Notes: generated from the sequence alone by a model not told the origin. A stretch of DNA of 64,000 nt from Streptomyces dysideae (GCF_001514305.1 NZ_KQ949076.1:219678-283677), one strand, 5' to 3'; positions 24,782-33,989 are shown, counted from the stretch's first letter. Translations and numbers: made by a program.

Positions 24782-27387
24782 TGACCGCCACCGGGGCGAA
24801 CCCCACGATCGTGCTCGTCGGCCATGGCATGGTCGGCCAGCGCTTCCTCGAAGCGCTCGCCGAGCGCGGCCTGACCGCCACGCACCGCGTGGTCGTGCTG
24901 TGCGAGGAGCCGCGTCCTGCGTACGACCGCGTCGCCCTCACCTCGTACTTCTCGGGCAAGACGCCCGAGGACCTCTCGATGACCGACATGGAGTTCATCA
25001 AGGACCACGGCATCGAGCTGTACGTCGGCGACCCGGCGGAGACGATCGACCGCGAGGCGAAGAAGGTGACCGCCCGGTCCGGTCTCGTCGTCGACTACGA
25101 CGTTCTCGTGCTCGCCACCGGGTCCTACCCGTTCGTGCCGCCCGTCCCGAACAAGGACGCCGAGGGCTGCTTCGTCTACCGCACGATCGAGGACCTCCTC
25201 GCCATCGAGGAGTACGCGAAGGCGAAGGCGACGACCGGTGCCGTGGTCGGCGGCGGTCTGCTCGGGCTCGAGGCCGCGGGTGCGCTCAAGGGACTCGGAC
25301 TCACCTCCCACATCGTGGAGTTCGCGCCGCGTCTGATGCCGGTGCAGGTCGACGAGGGCGGCGGCGCCGCGCTGCTGCGCACCATCGAGGACATGGGCCT
25401 GTCCGTCCACACGGGCGTGGGCACGCAGGAGATCATCACCGACGAGTCCGGCGCCGTCACCGGCATGAAGCTGTCCGACGGTTCCGAACTCGCCACCGAC
25501 ATGGTGGTGTTCAGCGCCGGTGTCCGCCCCCGCGACCAGCTGGCCCGCGACTGCGGCCTCACGGTCGGCGAGCGCGGCGGCATCAGCGTCGACGAGCAGT
25601 GCCGCACGGTGAGCGACCCGCACGTGTTCGCGATCGGCGAGTGCGCGCTGGCCGCCGACGGCCGGGTGTACGGCCTGGTCGCCCCCGGTTACGAGCAGGC
25701 CCAGACGGCCGCCGCGACCATCGCCGCCGACGAGGCCGCCTTCACCGGCGCCGACCTCTCCACCAAGCTCAAGCTGCTCGGCGTGGACGTCGCGTCCTTC
25801 GGCGACGCGCACGGCACCACCGACGACTGCCTCGACGTCGTCTACTCCGACTCCCGCGCCGGCCTGTACAAGAAGCTGGTCATCGGCCGCGACGGCACGC
25901 TGCTCGGCGGCATCCTGGTCGGCGACGCGGAGGCGTACGGCACGCTGCGCGCCTTCACCGGCTCGGTTCCGCCGGTCGCGCCGGAGGCCCTCGTCCTGCC
26001 CGCCGGTGCCGGGGCGCCGACACAGCTCGGCCCGTCCGCGCTGCCGGACGACGCGATCGTCTGCTCCTGCCACAACGTGTCCAAGGGCACGATCCGCGGC
26101 GCGGTCACCGACCACCAGTGCACGACCGTGCCCGAGGTGAAGAAGTGCACCAAGGCCGGTACGGGCTGCGGCAGTTGCGTCAAGGTGCTCGGCCAGCTGG
26201 TCACCGCCGAGCTGGAGGCCGGCGGCGTCGAGGTCGACAAGGGCCTGTGCGGCTGCTTCTCCCAGACCCGCGAGGAGCTCTACGAGATCGTCCTCGCCCT
26301 GCGCATCAACACCTACCAGGACCTCCTGGACCGCTACGGCCGTGACGGCGCCCGGGGCGGCGACGGCTGCGAGATCTGCAAGCCGACGGTCGGCTCGATC
26401 ATCGCGTCCCTCGCCCCGACGATCGGCGCGAGCGGCTACGTCCTGGAGGGCGAGCAGGCGGCCCTGCAGGACAGCAACGACCACTTCCTCGCCAACCTCC
26501 AGAAGAACGGCTCGTACTCGGTCGTCCCGCGCATCCCCGGCGGTGAGATCACCCCCGAGGGCCTGATCGTGATCGGCGAGATCGCCCGCGACTTCGGCCT
26601 CTACACGAAGATCACCGGTGGCCAGCGAATCGACATGTTCGGCGCGCGGGTCGAGCAACTGCCCCTGATCTGGGCCCGGTTGGTGGACGCCGGCTTCGAG
26701 TCGGGCCACGCGTACGGCAAGGCGCTGCGTACGGTGAAGTCCTGCGTCGGCCAGACCTGGTGCCGCTATGGCGTCCAGGACTCGGTCCGGATGGCGATCG
26801 ACCTGGAGCTGCGCTACCGGGGCCTGCGCTCCCCGCACAAGCTGAAGTCGGCGGTCTCCGGCTGCCAGCGCGAGTGCGCGGAGGCCCAGTCGAAGGACTT
26901 CGGCGTGATCGCCACCGCCAACGGCTGGAACCTGTACGTCGGCGGCAACGGCGGCGCCACCCCGCGCCACGCGGACCTGCTCGGCAAGGACCTCTCCGAC
27001 GCCGAACTGATCCGTCTGATCGACCGCTTCCTGATGTTCTACATCCGTACGGCGGACCGTCTGGAGCGCACGAGCGTCTGGCTGGACCGGATCCCGGGCG
27101 GCCTGGACCACGTACGCGACGTGGTCGTGGAGGACTCCCTCGGCATCTGCGAGGAGCTGGAGTCCCTGATGGCCGCGCACGTCTCCAACTACCGCGACGA
27201 GTGGGCGGAGACCATCAACGACCCGGAGAAGCTCTCCCGTTTCGTCTCCTTCGTGAACGCGCCCGACACCCCCGACCCGGTCGTCGGCTTCATCCCCGAG
27301 CGCGACCAGATCAAGCCCGACCTGCCGCTGCTGTCCATCGGCATGCGCCCCGCTGAAGACGTCCTGGAAGGAAGCGCCCAGCGATGA
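24781..27387 (+). CDS. nirB: Nitrite reductase [NAD(P)H] large subunit
   Basis: 868 aa, cytosolic, reduces nitrite to ammonium with six electrons from NAD(P)H. Domain order: an N-terminal FAD/NAD oxidoreductase (VLVGHGMVGQRFLEAL, then AVVGGGLLGLEAAGALKG); a BFD-type [2Fe-2S] domain around residues 420-480 with CSCHNVSKGTI and CTKAGTGCGSC; a second Cys cluster (CGCFSQTREELYE ... GCEICKP); then the ferredoxin-like half domain and the siroheme/[4Fe-4S] domain. The cluster cysteines of the last are in SCVGQTWCRYG and SGCQRECAEAQS. Length is normal. Its last four bases overlap nirD as ATGA. Confidence 0.97.
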   Translation: MTATGANPTIVLVGHGMVGQRFLEALAERGLTATHRVVVLCEEPRPAYDRVALTSYFSGKTPEDLSMTDMEFIKDHGIELYVGDPAETIDREAKKVTARSGLVVDYDVLVLATGSYPFVPPVPNKDAEGCFVYRTIEDLLAIEEYAKAKATTGAVVGGGLLGLEAAGALKGLGLTSHIVEFAPRLMPVQVDEGGGAALLRTIEDMGLSVHTGVGTQEIITDESGAVTGMKLSDGSELATDMVVFSAGVRPRDQLARDCGLTVGERGGISVDEQCRTVSDPHVFAIGECALAADGRVYGLVAPGYEQAQTAAATIAADEAAFTGADLSTKLKLLGVDVASFGDAHGTTDDCLDVVYSDSRAGLYKKLVIGRDGTLLGGILVGDAEAYGTLRAFTGSVPPVAPEALVLPAGAGAPTQLGPSALPDDAIVCSCHNVSKGTIRGAVTDHQCTTVPEVKKCTKAGTGCGSCVKVLGQLVTAELEAGGVEVDKGLCGCFSQTREELYEIVLALRINTYQDLLDRYGRDGARGGDGCEICKPTVGSIIASLAPTIGASGYVLEGEQAALQDSNDHFLANLQKNGSYSVVPRIPGGEITPEGLIVIGEIARDFGLYTKITGGQRIDMFGARVEQLPLIWARLVDAGFESGHAYGKALRTVKSCVGQTWCRYGVQDSVRMAIDLELRYRGLRSPHKLKSAVSGCQRECAEAQSKDFGVIATANGWNLYVGGNGGATPRHADLLGKDLSDAELIRLIDRFLMFYIRTADRLERTSVWLDRIPGGLDHVRDVVVEDSLGICEELESLMAAHVSNYRDEWAETINDPEKLSRFVSFVNAPDTPDPVVGFIPERDQIKPDLPLLSIGMRPAEDVLEGSAQR

Positions 27388-27734
27388 CCCTGGCACCCGA
27401 GACGACCGATCTGAAGGTCCAACTGCAGCTGGCGGACGGCTGGTTCACGGTCTGCGACCTGAACGCCCTGCTGCCGGGCCGCGGCGTGGCCGCGCTGCTC
27501 CCGGACGGCCGCCAGGTGGCCTTGTTCCGCGACCGCGCCGGCACCCTGTACGCCATCGACAACCGCGACCCGTTCTGCGGCGCGGCGGTCCTCTCCCGCG
27601 GCCTGACGGGCTCCCACCAGGGCCGCCCGTTCGTGGCCTCGCCGCTGCTGAAGCAGCGCTTCGACCTCCAGTCCGGGCAGTGCCTGGACGACGAGTCGGT
27701 GCGGGTCGCCACGTACGAGGTGCGCGCGGCCTGA
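27384..27734 (+). CDS. nirD: Nitrite reductase small subunit
   Basis: 116 aa Rieske-fold protein. The Cys-His cluster ligands of true Rieske proteins are absent (IDNRDPFCGAAVLSRG has only one Cys), as is usual in assimilatory NirD, which has a structural or stabilising role. Starts at the ATG overlapping the nirB stop. Last gene of the operon; about 270 bp with no recognisable gene follow. Confidence 0.95.
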   Translation: MTLAPETTDLKVQLQLADGWFTVCDLNALLPGRGVAALLPDGRQVALFRDRAGTLYAIDNRDPFCGAAVLSRGLTGSHQGRPFVASPLLKQRFDLQSGQCLDDESVRVATYEVRAA

Positions 27735-28005
27735 CCCTACGGCGGCGGGTCGGTTGGGACCACGCCGCCTACTCCCACGGGGTGGGAACGGCTACGTCCG
27801 TCGCCCACCCCGTCGTGCGTACAGGCCTGCGAACAGCGGCGGCGACCTGCGGCACGCCCGCCCGGTCCGACCACGCCGCAGGTGACGGGCTCCCTGTGCG
27901 CCCTCCCCGGCCCGCGCGCGCCCGCAACCGCCGTGTGCGGCCCCGTGTCCCTCAGGGCATCGGCCGCCCAGGCCAGGTCGTGGCCGACGGACATCGGGGG
28001 ACACC

Positions 28006-28417
28006 ATGAACGGCATCTCGCGCATCCCATCCCGCGCCACCGCTCTCGGCCTCGCGGCCCAGTTCACCGCGGCAACGGTCGCCACGACGACGGCATGCGG
28101 CGCGGACGGCAGGACGACCACCACGAAGAAGCCAGCGAGGGCGGCCACCGCCTCGGCCTCCCCGGCTTCGGGCCAGGCACTGGAGGGTGTGGAGGGCAAG
28201 GCGTACGGCTACAGCCCGTACGCGTGGACCACACGCCGGCCGAGCTCGATCGGCGTCTACGGAATCGACCTGCACGACCAGAGCTCCACCGTCGGCGGCA
28301 CGGTGAAGATGGTCCTCTACCGGGACGGGGGCGTACCCGGCCCTCGACGTGACCACCAACACCTGGTCCAACAAGGTCCGTGTGTCGACCGGCTGCTCCC
28401 GCCGAGAATTGCCTTGA
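28006..28417 (+). pseudogene. Small secreted protein gene with a frameshift in a G run
   Basis: The ATG at 28006 opens a signal-peptide-like stretch (ALGLAAQFTAATVATTTAC) and a Thr/Ala-rich linker. A compact domain follows (KAYGYSPYAWTTRRPSSIGV, then GTVKMVLYRDG). After VLYRDG the frame becomes Pro/Arg-rich, whereas the next frame reads AYPALDVTTNTWSNKVRVST followed by GCSRRELP and a stop at 28415. Removing one G from the run near 28330 restores a sensible protein. This may be real decay or a homopolymer read error. Function not recognised. Confidence 0.55.
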
Positions 28418-28450
28418 CTGATCGTTCCAGAAATACCTAGGCTGCGTCAC

Positions 28451-29035
28451 GTGGCCAGGACCAAGGAGTTCGATCCGGACGCCGCGCTGCAGTCGGCCCT
28501 GGAGCTGTTCTGGCAGCGCGGCTACGAGGCGACGTCGATGTCCGACCTCGTCGAGCACCTCGGCATCGGACGCGCCAGCATCTACGCGACCTTCGGCAAC
28601 AAGCGCGAGTTGTATCTGAAGGCGCTGGAGCGCTACCAGCAGGGGCGGCTGCCAGAGATGCTGCGGAAGCTGTCCCAGCCAGGGCCCGCCCTGCCCGCCG
28701 TACGCGCGCTGGTCCGGAGTTACGCGACCGAAGCGGCCGCCGAGGAACTGCGCCGGAGCGGCTGTTTTGTCACCAACACGGCGGCCGAACTCGCTCCGCA
28801 CGACCCGGCCGCCGCGCGGAGCGTCGAGCGCAACTGGGACCAGTTGGAGATCGTGCTGCACTCGGCACTGGTCCGCGCCCGAGCCCAGGGCGAACTGCCG
28901 GCCGGCCACGATCCGCTCACCCTCGCCCGCATGCTGCTGGTACTGCTGCAGGGCCTCAGAGTCGTCGGCAAGGCGTCGTCGGACCCGTCGCGGGTCCGGG
29001 ACGCGGCGGAACAGGCGCTGGCGCTGCTCGACTGA
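28451..29035 (+). CDS. TetR family regulator
   Basis: 194 aa. The N-terminal helix-turn-helix runs from KEFDPDAALQSALELFWQRG to MSDLVEHLGIGRASIYATFG and FGNKRELYLKALERY. The C-terminal ligand domain follows, ending LARMLLVLLQGLRVVG. The GTG at 28451 is used. An imperfect site TTGACTGATCGTTCC lies 24-38 bp upstream and resembles the cleaner palindrome before the next gene. The regulator therefore probably controls itself and the adjacent SDR gene. Confidence 0.9.
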   Translation: MARTKEFDPDAALQSALELFWQRGYEATSMSDLVEHLGIGRASIYATFGNKRELYLKALERYQQGRLPEMLRKLSQPGPALPAVRALVRSYATEAAAEELRRSGCFVTNTAAELAPHDPAAARSVERNWDQLEIVLHSALVRARAQGELPAGHDPLTLARMLLVLLQGLRVVGKASSDPSRVRDAAEQALALLD

Positions 29036-29074
29036 ACCGAAGGACGGGCGGCGCCTTTTTACTTGCCGCCATAC

Positions 29075-29090
29075 TGAACCGATCGGTCAA
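29075..29090. promoter_or_regulatory. TetR-type operator before the SDR gene
   Basis: TGAACCGATCGGTCAA contains the perfect palindrome ACCGATCGGT at 29078-29087, with near-symmetric flanks. It lies 15 bp before the SDR start. A degenerate version lies at about 28413-28427 upstream of the TetR gene. Confidence 0.55.
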
Positions 29091-29105
29091 GAATAAGAGG
29101 AGATC

Positions 29106-29873
29106 ATGACCAGGACTCGCTTCATCGACAGGACCGCTCTCGTCACCGGCGCGGGCTCGGGGATAGGCCGTGCGATCGCTTTGGCGTTCGCCGCGGAAGG
29201 GGCTCAGGTCGTCGTGGCCGGGCGGCGGCAGGAACCGCTCGACGAGACGGTGGCCCTGATCGAGCAGGCGGGTGGTAAGGCCCTCGCCGTCACCGCCGAC
29301 GTTTCTCGTGCCACCGACGTCCAGGCCGTCGTCGAGGCCACCGTGGAGCACTTCGGCTCGCTCGACGTGGCGGTGAACAACGCGGGCGTCTTCCGCGGCG
29401 GCAGCCCCCTGGCCGAGCTGTCCGAGGAGGACTGGCGCACCCAGCTCGACACCAACGTCACCGGCGTGTTCCTCGCTCTCCAGGCCGAGATCCGGCGGAT
29501 GCGTACCCAGCCGGCCGGCGGCGCGATCGTGAACGTCGCCTCCACCTTCGGCGTGCACACCCGCCACCCCGGAGCCGCCGCGTACGCCGCCTCCAAGGCC
29601 GCCGTGTCCGTGCTCACCAGGGGTGCCGCCCTCGACCACATCCGCGACGGCGTCCGTATCAACGCGGTCAGCCCCGGTGCCGTCGACACCCCCATGTCGC
29701 TGCACCCCGGCGAGACGGAGGCCGACCGCGCCGAGCGCGCGCGGGCCACACTCCCTCTCGGCCGTATCTCGGCCACGGAGGAGGTGGCCGCCGCCGTCCT
29801 CTACCTGGCCTCGGACGCCGCCGCCTCGGTGGTGGGCACCGACCTGGTGGTGGACAGCGGGGCCACGGCCTGA
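29106..29873 (+). CDS. Short-chain dehydrogenase/reductase
   Basis: 255 aa classical SDR. NAD(P)-binding ALVTGAGSGIGRAIALAF, structural NNAG in VAVNNAGVFRGG, and the catalytic triad Ser in VNVASTFG, Tyr and Lys in AYAASKAAVS. The GRR segment after the second strand (VVVAGRRQEP) favours NADP. GGAG precedes the ATG at 29106. It is paired with the TetR gene upstream. The substrate is unknown; TetR/SDR pairs are common for inducible detoxification or catabolic steps. Confidence 0.93.
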   Translation: MTRTRFIDRTALVTGAGSGIGRAIALAFAAEGAQVVVAGRRQEPLDETVALIEQAGGKALAVTADVSRATDVQAVVEATVEHFGSLDVAVNNAGVFRGGSPLAELSEEDWRTQLDTNVTGVFLALQAEIRRMRTQPAGGAIVNVASTFGVHTRHPGAAAYAASKAAVSVLTRGAALDHIRDGVRINAVSPGAVDTPMSLHPGETEADRAERARATLPLGRISATEEVAAAVLYLASDAAASVVGTDLVVDSGATA

Positions 29874-29897
29874 GCGGTCACGCCTTCAGCTGGTCGT

Positions 29898-30332
29898 ATG
29901 TCACCCGCTCAGCTGCTCGGGCGCAAACCTCTGGGCCCGCAGGTCTTCGTCGACGAGCTGCGCGAGCAGATGACCACCGAACTGACACTGCCGAACGACC
30001 GGCTGCCCAAGATGGACTGGCTGGACATCGCCGAGCGGAAGTCCGGGGCGATCCGGCTGACCCCGGCCGAGGCCCAGCCCGAGCCGCGCAACCTGCGCAG
30101 GATCAAGGGCGAGGTACAGGCGCCGGTGGGCATCGTGCCGCTCATTGACATGCTCAAGGAAGCCGTGCTGCGCACGGGCTGCCTGGACGCGGTCACCTCG
30201 GTCTCCGGCGGCGGCTCCCTCTCGGCGGAGGTCCTGACCGAGCGCCTGCTCCTGGCGATCTACGCCTATGGCACCAACACCGGGATCAAGGCCGTCGCCT
30301 CCGGCGACCACGGCCACACCGAGGACGAACTG
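29898..30332 (+). pseudogene. Tn3-family transposase remnant
   Basis: The frame reads LGRKPLGPQVFVDELREQ, LPKMDWLDIAERKSGAIRL, PLIDMLKEAVLRTGCLDAV and LTERLLLAIYAYGTNTGIKA, ending at DHGHTEDEL. This is a central block of a Tn3-type DDE transposase (the intact protein is about 1000 aa). Both flanks are missing: the sequence switches to unrelated bases at 30333, and nothing transposase-like precedes 29898. It is a decayed fragment. With the resolvase at 32521-33185 it brackets the MFS/ArsR pair. Confidence 0.85.
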
Positions 30333-30363
30333 AGCGTGATGGTCCACCTCCCTCCCGTAAACG

Positions 30364-31701
30364 TCATGTCGCTGCATTCGCACTGCCTTGTGAGGCGTCT
30401 TCCTTGGAATGCGGCTTCGGGACGCCGCGCCCACGCGTACGGTCCATCTCGCGCCATTCCGGCCGCAGTCCAGCCAGATTCGTGGTGAGGAAGTACGCGG
30501 CGCCACAGGCGAGCAGCACCGGCACGAGTCCGACAGCGGTCACCGCCGCCCCGGCGAGCAGCCCGCCGAGAGGGATGCCGGCCCAGGCCAGCGAGTCACC
30601 GAGGGCGTTGCCCCGGCCCAGCATCCGGCGCGGCACCCGCTCGACGAGGACGGCCCCCAGCACTGGGTTGACGAAGCCGGCACCGAACCCACTGACCGCG
30701 AAGACGGCCAGTACCACCCCCAACGGGGCATCGAAGGCGAGGATCAGGAACCTCGGTGCCCCGGCCAGCAGGAACCCGGTGAGAACCACCACCCGCCGCC
30801 GCAGCCGGTGCGCGACCACTGCGGCGATCAGGCTCCCGCCGACCGCCGCGGCCCCCATCACGCTGCCCATCAGGCCGATCGCGGTCGGCCCGTTGCCGGA
30901 CTCCCTGGCCCAGACGGGTACGAGCACCGAGGTGAACGCCGCGTCCAGCAGGTTGGTGATGCCGACCATGACGATGACGGTGAGCAGCAGCGGCTCGCCG
31001 CGCAGGAAGGTGAAGCCTTCGCCGAACCGCCGCCAGTAACCCGGTTCCGTTCCCCCGGCCTGCGAGAGGGCTTCCTCGACCGCGTGCCCCATACCGCGAG
31101 GCAGGGCGAGTTTGATGATCACCGATCCGAGGGCGAAGCAGCCCGCGTTTACGGCGAGCCCGGTCAGGGGACCGAGCAGCGCCACCAGGGATCCGCCGGC
31201 CGCCAGGCCGACCGTGGAGGCGAGCCGCTCGGTCACACCGGCCAGACCGGTGGCCCGCTCCAGCGGCACCCGGCCGCGCTCGGCCGCTTCCGGGATCATC
31301 ACTTCCTTGGCCAAATCGCCGGGTCCCCGGGCCGCGCCGATCAGAACGACCAGAACCAGCAGAAGGGGAAAGGAGAGCAGGTCCAGGGCGTGGAGCAGGG
31401 GAACCGCCGCGGCGGCGGTCGCGCTGGCCAGATCGGTGGTCCAGGAAACGGCCCGCGGGCCGATCCAGTCCACCAGCGGTCCGGTGAACGCCTTGACCAC
31501 CACATAGGGAGTCATCTCACAGAAGGCGACCAGTCCGGTCTGGGTGGCGCTACCGGTTGTGACGAGGACGAACCAGGGCAGTGCCACAACGGAGATCCGC
31601 GTGCCGGTCAGCGACACGGCCATGGCCGCCAGCACCCCACCCAGCGGCCGTAAGGACCTCTTGCCGGGTATGCCGTCGGCCTCCGAGGCGTCGTCGGTCA
31701 T
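30364..31701 (-). CDS. MFS transporter (multidrug-type, 12 TM)
   Basis: 445 aa with about 12 hydrophobic helices, and an internal repeat symmetry typical of the major facilitator superfamily. Examples are VLAAMAVSLTGTRISVVALP (TM1), FTGPLVDWIGPRAV (loop 2-3, the A-motif region) and GIPLGGLLAGAAVTAVGLV near the C-terminus. The ATG at 31701 overlaps the stop of the ArsR-like gene (ATGA), so they form a coupled two-gene operon. It is probably a drug or metabolite exporter controlled by that regulator. It lies between Tn3 remnants and may be transposon cargo. Confidence 0.88.
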   Translation of the reverse strand: MTDDASEADGIPGKRSLRPLGGVLAAMAVSLTGTRISVVALPWFVLVTTGSATQTGLVAFCEMTPYVVVKAFTGPLVDWIGPRAVSWTTDLASATAAAAVPLLHALDLLSFPLLLVLVVLIGAARGPGDLAKEVMIPEAAERGRVPLERATGLAGVTERLASTVGLAAGGSLVALLGPLTGLAVNAGCFALGSVIIKLALPRGMGHAVEEALSQAGGTEPGYWRRFGEGFTFLRGEPLLLTVIVMVGITNLLDAAFTSVLVPVWARESGNGPTAIGLMGSVMGAAAVGGSLIAAVVAHRLRRRVVVLTGFLLAGAPRFLILAFDAPLGVVLAVFAVSGFGAGFVNPVLGAVLVERVPRRMLGRGNALGDSLAWAGIPLGGLLAGAAVTAVGLVPVLLACGAAYFLTTNLAGLRPEWREMDRTRGRGVPKPHSKEDASQGSANAAT

Positions 31702-32363
31702 GACGTCGGGCCTCCTTCCGCTTCCTGAGGGCCGGAAGGGAGCGACGACGCGGCAGGCGCATCCAGTTCGGGCAGGATCTGCGTGATCACGGCGACCCGT
31801 TCGGCTCCCTCGGGGGCACTTGCCGCCGTCTCCGGCGTGTCTCGCCGGTAGCGCGCGATGACTTCCGTCAACTCCCGGTACAGGGCGGCGGCTTCCTCGG
31901 GCGTGAGCCGCAGGGCCCAGTCGCTCATGTCGAAGGTGTTCCGCCATGCGCGGGGCATCGTCTGAAGCCCGTTCAGGGTCTGCTGTGTGCGCAGGGTGTA
32001 GATGGCGGCGACGGACTGCTGGTAGGCCAGTGCGGCCTCGGGCTCCCGTTCGGCCAGCTCCGGATCGTTGAACCAGGTAGTCCGGTGCACCGAACGCCAC
32101 CAGCGCTCTCGCGCGTTGCCGCGTTCGGTGTCCTCCTCGACGAAACCGGCCGCGTCGAGCTGCCGGAGGTGGTAGCTGGCCGTACCAGAATTCACGCCCA
32201 GCCGCTCCGCGAGGCGGGTGGCCGTCGACGGGCCGTACTTCCGCAGCAGCCCGACCAACTGCACGCGCACCGGATGCGCCAGGGCACGCAGCCCCTTGGC
32301 ATCCAGGACAACCGAGTCCTCTTCAACGTTCGGGCCATCCGGCCTCTCCACTGCATCAGCCAT
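31698..32363 (-). CDS. ArsR-like winged helix-turn-helix regulator
   Basis: 221 aa. N-terminal winged helix: LRALAHPVRVQLVGLLRKYG, then RLAERLGVNSGTASYHLRQL and GFVEEDTERGNARERWWRSV. The C-terminal half is a helical region of unknown ligand. The ATG at 32363 is preferred over an upstream GTG. Coupled to the MFS exporter by a 4-bp overlap, and preceded by a perfect 18-bp inverted repeat 15 bp upstream. Local autoregulation is therefore likely. Confidence 0.88.
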   Translation of the reverse strand: MADAVERPDGPNVEEDSVVLDAKGLRALAHPVRVQLVGLLRKYGPSTATRLAERLGVNSGTASYHLRQLDAAGFVEEDTERGNARERWWRSVHRTTWFNDPELAEREPEAALAYQQSVAAIYTLRTQQTLNGLQTMPRAWRNTFDMSDWALRLTPEEAAALYRELTEVIARYRRDTPETAASAPEGAERVAVITQILPELDAPAASSLPSGPQEAEGGPTS

Positions 32364-32378
32364 GCGGCACACGGTAGT

Positions 32379-32426
32379 CCGCAAAGAGTTCTTCGCAAAG
32401 AGACCTTCGCGAAGAACTCTTTGCGG
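32379..32426. promoter_or_regulatory. Perfect 18-bp inverted repeat upstream of the ArsR-like gene
   Basis: CCGCAAAGAGTTCTTCGC at 32379-32396 and its exact reverse complement at 32409-32426, separated by 12 bp. The spacer repeats AAAGAG and the right side contains CTTCGCGAAG, so several overlapping half sites exist. Likely operator of the divergently placed ArsR-like/MFS operon. Alternatively it could be part of a resolvase res site, since a resolvase gene starts 95 bp away. Confidence 0.7.
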
Positions 32427-32520
32427 TTCAGGTCGCTTGCGAGGTGCCGCTGCTCATTTACCGACCGATTCCTGGGCAAGATCGGGAAGCCGAGGTTCAC
32501 GACTGGATCAGCGCTGGATC

Positions 32521-33185
32521 ATGTACGTGAAACGGCGTCAGAAAGTCGGCGTGCGGACCGGCGATCTTGTGGGATACACGCGTGTGTCCACAAAGGGGCA
32601 GTTGCTCGACCGGCAGATCCACGCACTCACCGAAGCGGGATGCATCCGGATCTTCGCCGACAAGAAGTCAGGCAAGGACGCCGAACGGGGGGAACTGTGG
32701 GCCGCGCTCGACTACTTCCGGCCCGGGGACAACCTCGTCGTCCGGTCGCTCGACCGGCTCGGTCACTCCATCCAGGACCTCATCGCGATCGTCTCCGGCC
32801 TACGCAAGCGCGGCGTCGGCTTCACCTCGCTGCATGAGGCGCTCGACACCACCACCCCTGCGGGCGCCTGGTCTTCCACGTCTTCGCCGCCCTGGCCGAG
32901 TTCATCCGTGAACTCATCGTGCAGGGCACCAACGAGGGCCTGGATGCCGCCCGCGCCCGTGGGGCCCGCCTCGGACGCCCGCCGGCCATGACCGACGAAC
33001 AGATCCGCCACGACCGCGACCTGCTCACCCGTCCGGAGAACACTGTCGCCTCGATCGCCAAGTTTCTCGGGGTGTCCCGCAACACGATCTACAAGTACGT
33101 GCCCGAGCTCAAGGGTGGCCGCCGCGCGCTCGCTGCCGCAACGGCCACGCCTGAGCTGCCCCGACCTGCACAGTCGACGGAGTAA
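32521..33185 (+). pseudogene. Tn3-type serine resolvase, frameshifted
   Basis: A serine recombinase: LVGYTRVSTKGQLLDRQIHA with the catalytic Ser, KKSGKDAERGELWAALDYF, VVRSLDRLGHSIQDLIAIV. At the GGC/GGG run near 32860 one G is missing and the frame changes. The downstream frame resumes with EFIRELIVQGTNEGLDAARA and a complete C-terminal helix-turn-helix (SIAKFLGVSRNTIYKYVPEL). A single added base restores a normal resolvase of about 200 aa. It is probably non-functional and is the second marker of a former Tn3-family element. Confidence 0.85.
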
Positions 33186-33226
33186 GACCGCCGTTCGCGG
33201 CTGGTGACACGGTTCTTACCGGCGCG

Positions 33227-33799
33227 TCAGAGACGCAGGGAGGCACCTGCGCTGCCGGCTTGATGGGCCTGGGCGGCAGCGGCGTCCGCCCGGCTGAGTT
33301 CCCCGTAGGCGAGGGTGAGACACGCAGTGATGGCCAGCATCGCACCCGGGATCGTGAACATCGCGCGTTGGTCGCTCCTGACGATCGTCTCGTACTGGCT
33401 GCACGAGATCTCGATCCTCTTCCAGGGACGCTCGGAGCGGTCTTCCGCGTAGTACAGGCCGTTCCGGATCTGAGGCTCTGCCAGGTCAGCCGGACTGCCC
33501 ATCACCGTTCCTCCCAGTACGGCGCCTGCGACGCCCAGTACCGCGAGCCCCGCCTGCACCCTGCCGGGAAGACACCGGACCGCGAGCCACATCGTGGACT
33601 TGTCCGCCTTGGCCAGGGCGCCTTGGACCAGGCCGACAATCATGAGGGGGACGGCGACCAGCAGGCCCAGCACCATCACGCCCGCCGCGGCGTCCTTCGA
33701 CATCGACGCACCCGGCACGAACGTGAGCGCGGCGAGCGTCAGCAGGACGGTACTCGTCCCGGCCCCGATCCCCGCCCGCACCTTGTAGTTCCGCCTCAT
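33227..33799 (-). CDS. Four-helix membrane protein of unknown function
   Basis: 190 aa from the ATG at 33799. Four hydrophobic segments: STVLLTLAALTFVPGAS, AAGVMVLGLLVAVPLMIVGL, VQAGLAVLGVAGAVLGGTVM and AMFTIPGAMLAITACLTLAY. Between helices 3 and 4 is a polar loop of about 40 residues (YYAEDRSERPWKRIEISCSQ). No family recognised. It lies alone at the right edge of the Tn3-flanked region, transcribed toward the broken resolvase. Confidence 0.65.
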   Translation of the reverse strand: MRRNYKVRAGIGAGTSTVLLTLAALTFVPGASMSKDAAAGVMVLGLLVAVPLMIVGLVQGALAKADKSTMWLAVRCLPGRVQAGLAVLGVAGAVLGGTVMGSPADLAEPQIRNGLYYAEDRSERPWKRIEISCSQYETIVRSDQRAMFTIPGAMLAITACLTLAYGELSRADAAAAQAHQAGSAGASLRL

Positions 33800-33989
33800 G
33801 CCGAGGAGCGTCGCACATCTCCCACTCCGGGTCATTGCCGTATCCCGGCAATGACCGGCGCCGGTCGCCGCCGTACGTCAACGAGTCACGGCTTGTCCAT
33901 GCCCCGTCAACCACGTCCCCCTAGGGTCCGACACGCACAACCCCGCCTCCGACCCCGGCGGCGGGGCGGTCACGGCACCTGGAGCAGAA

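Noticed and set aside
24619..27396. A 925-codon minus-strand open frame opposite nirB
   Set aside because: Shadow of nirB; composition is rich in Ala, Asp, Gly and Arg with no domain, and long stop-free antisense frames are normal at this GC content.
29830..33230. Intact Tn3 transposon with terminal inverted repeats
   Set aside because: The transposase is a short fragment, the resolvase is frameshifted and no matching terminal repeats were found by eye.
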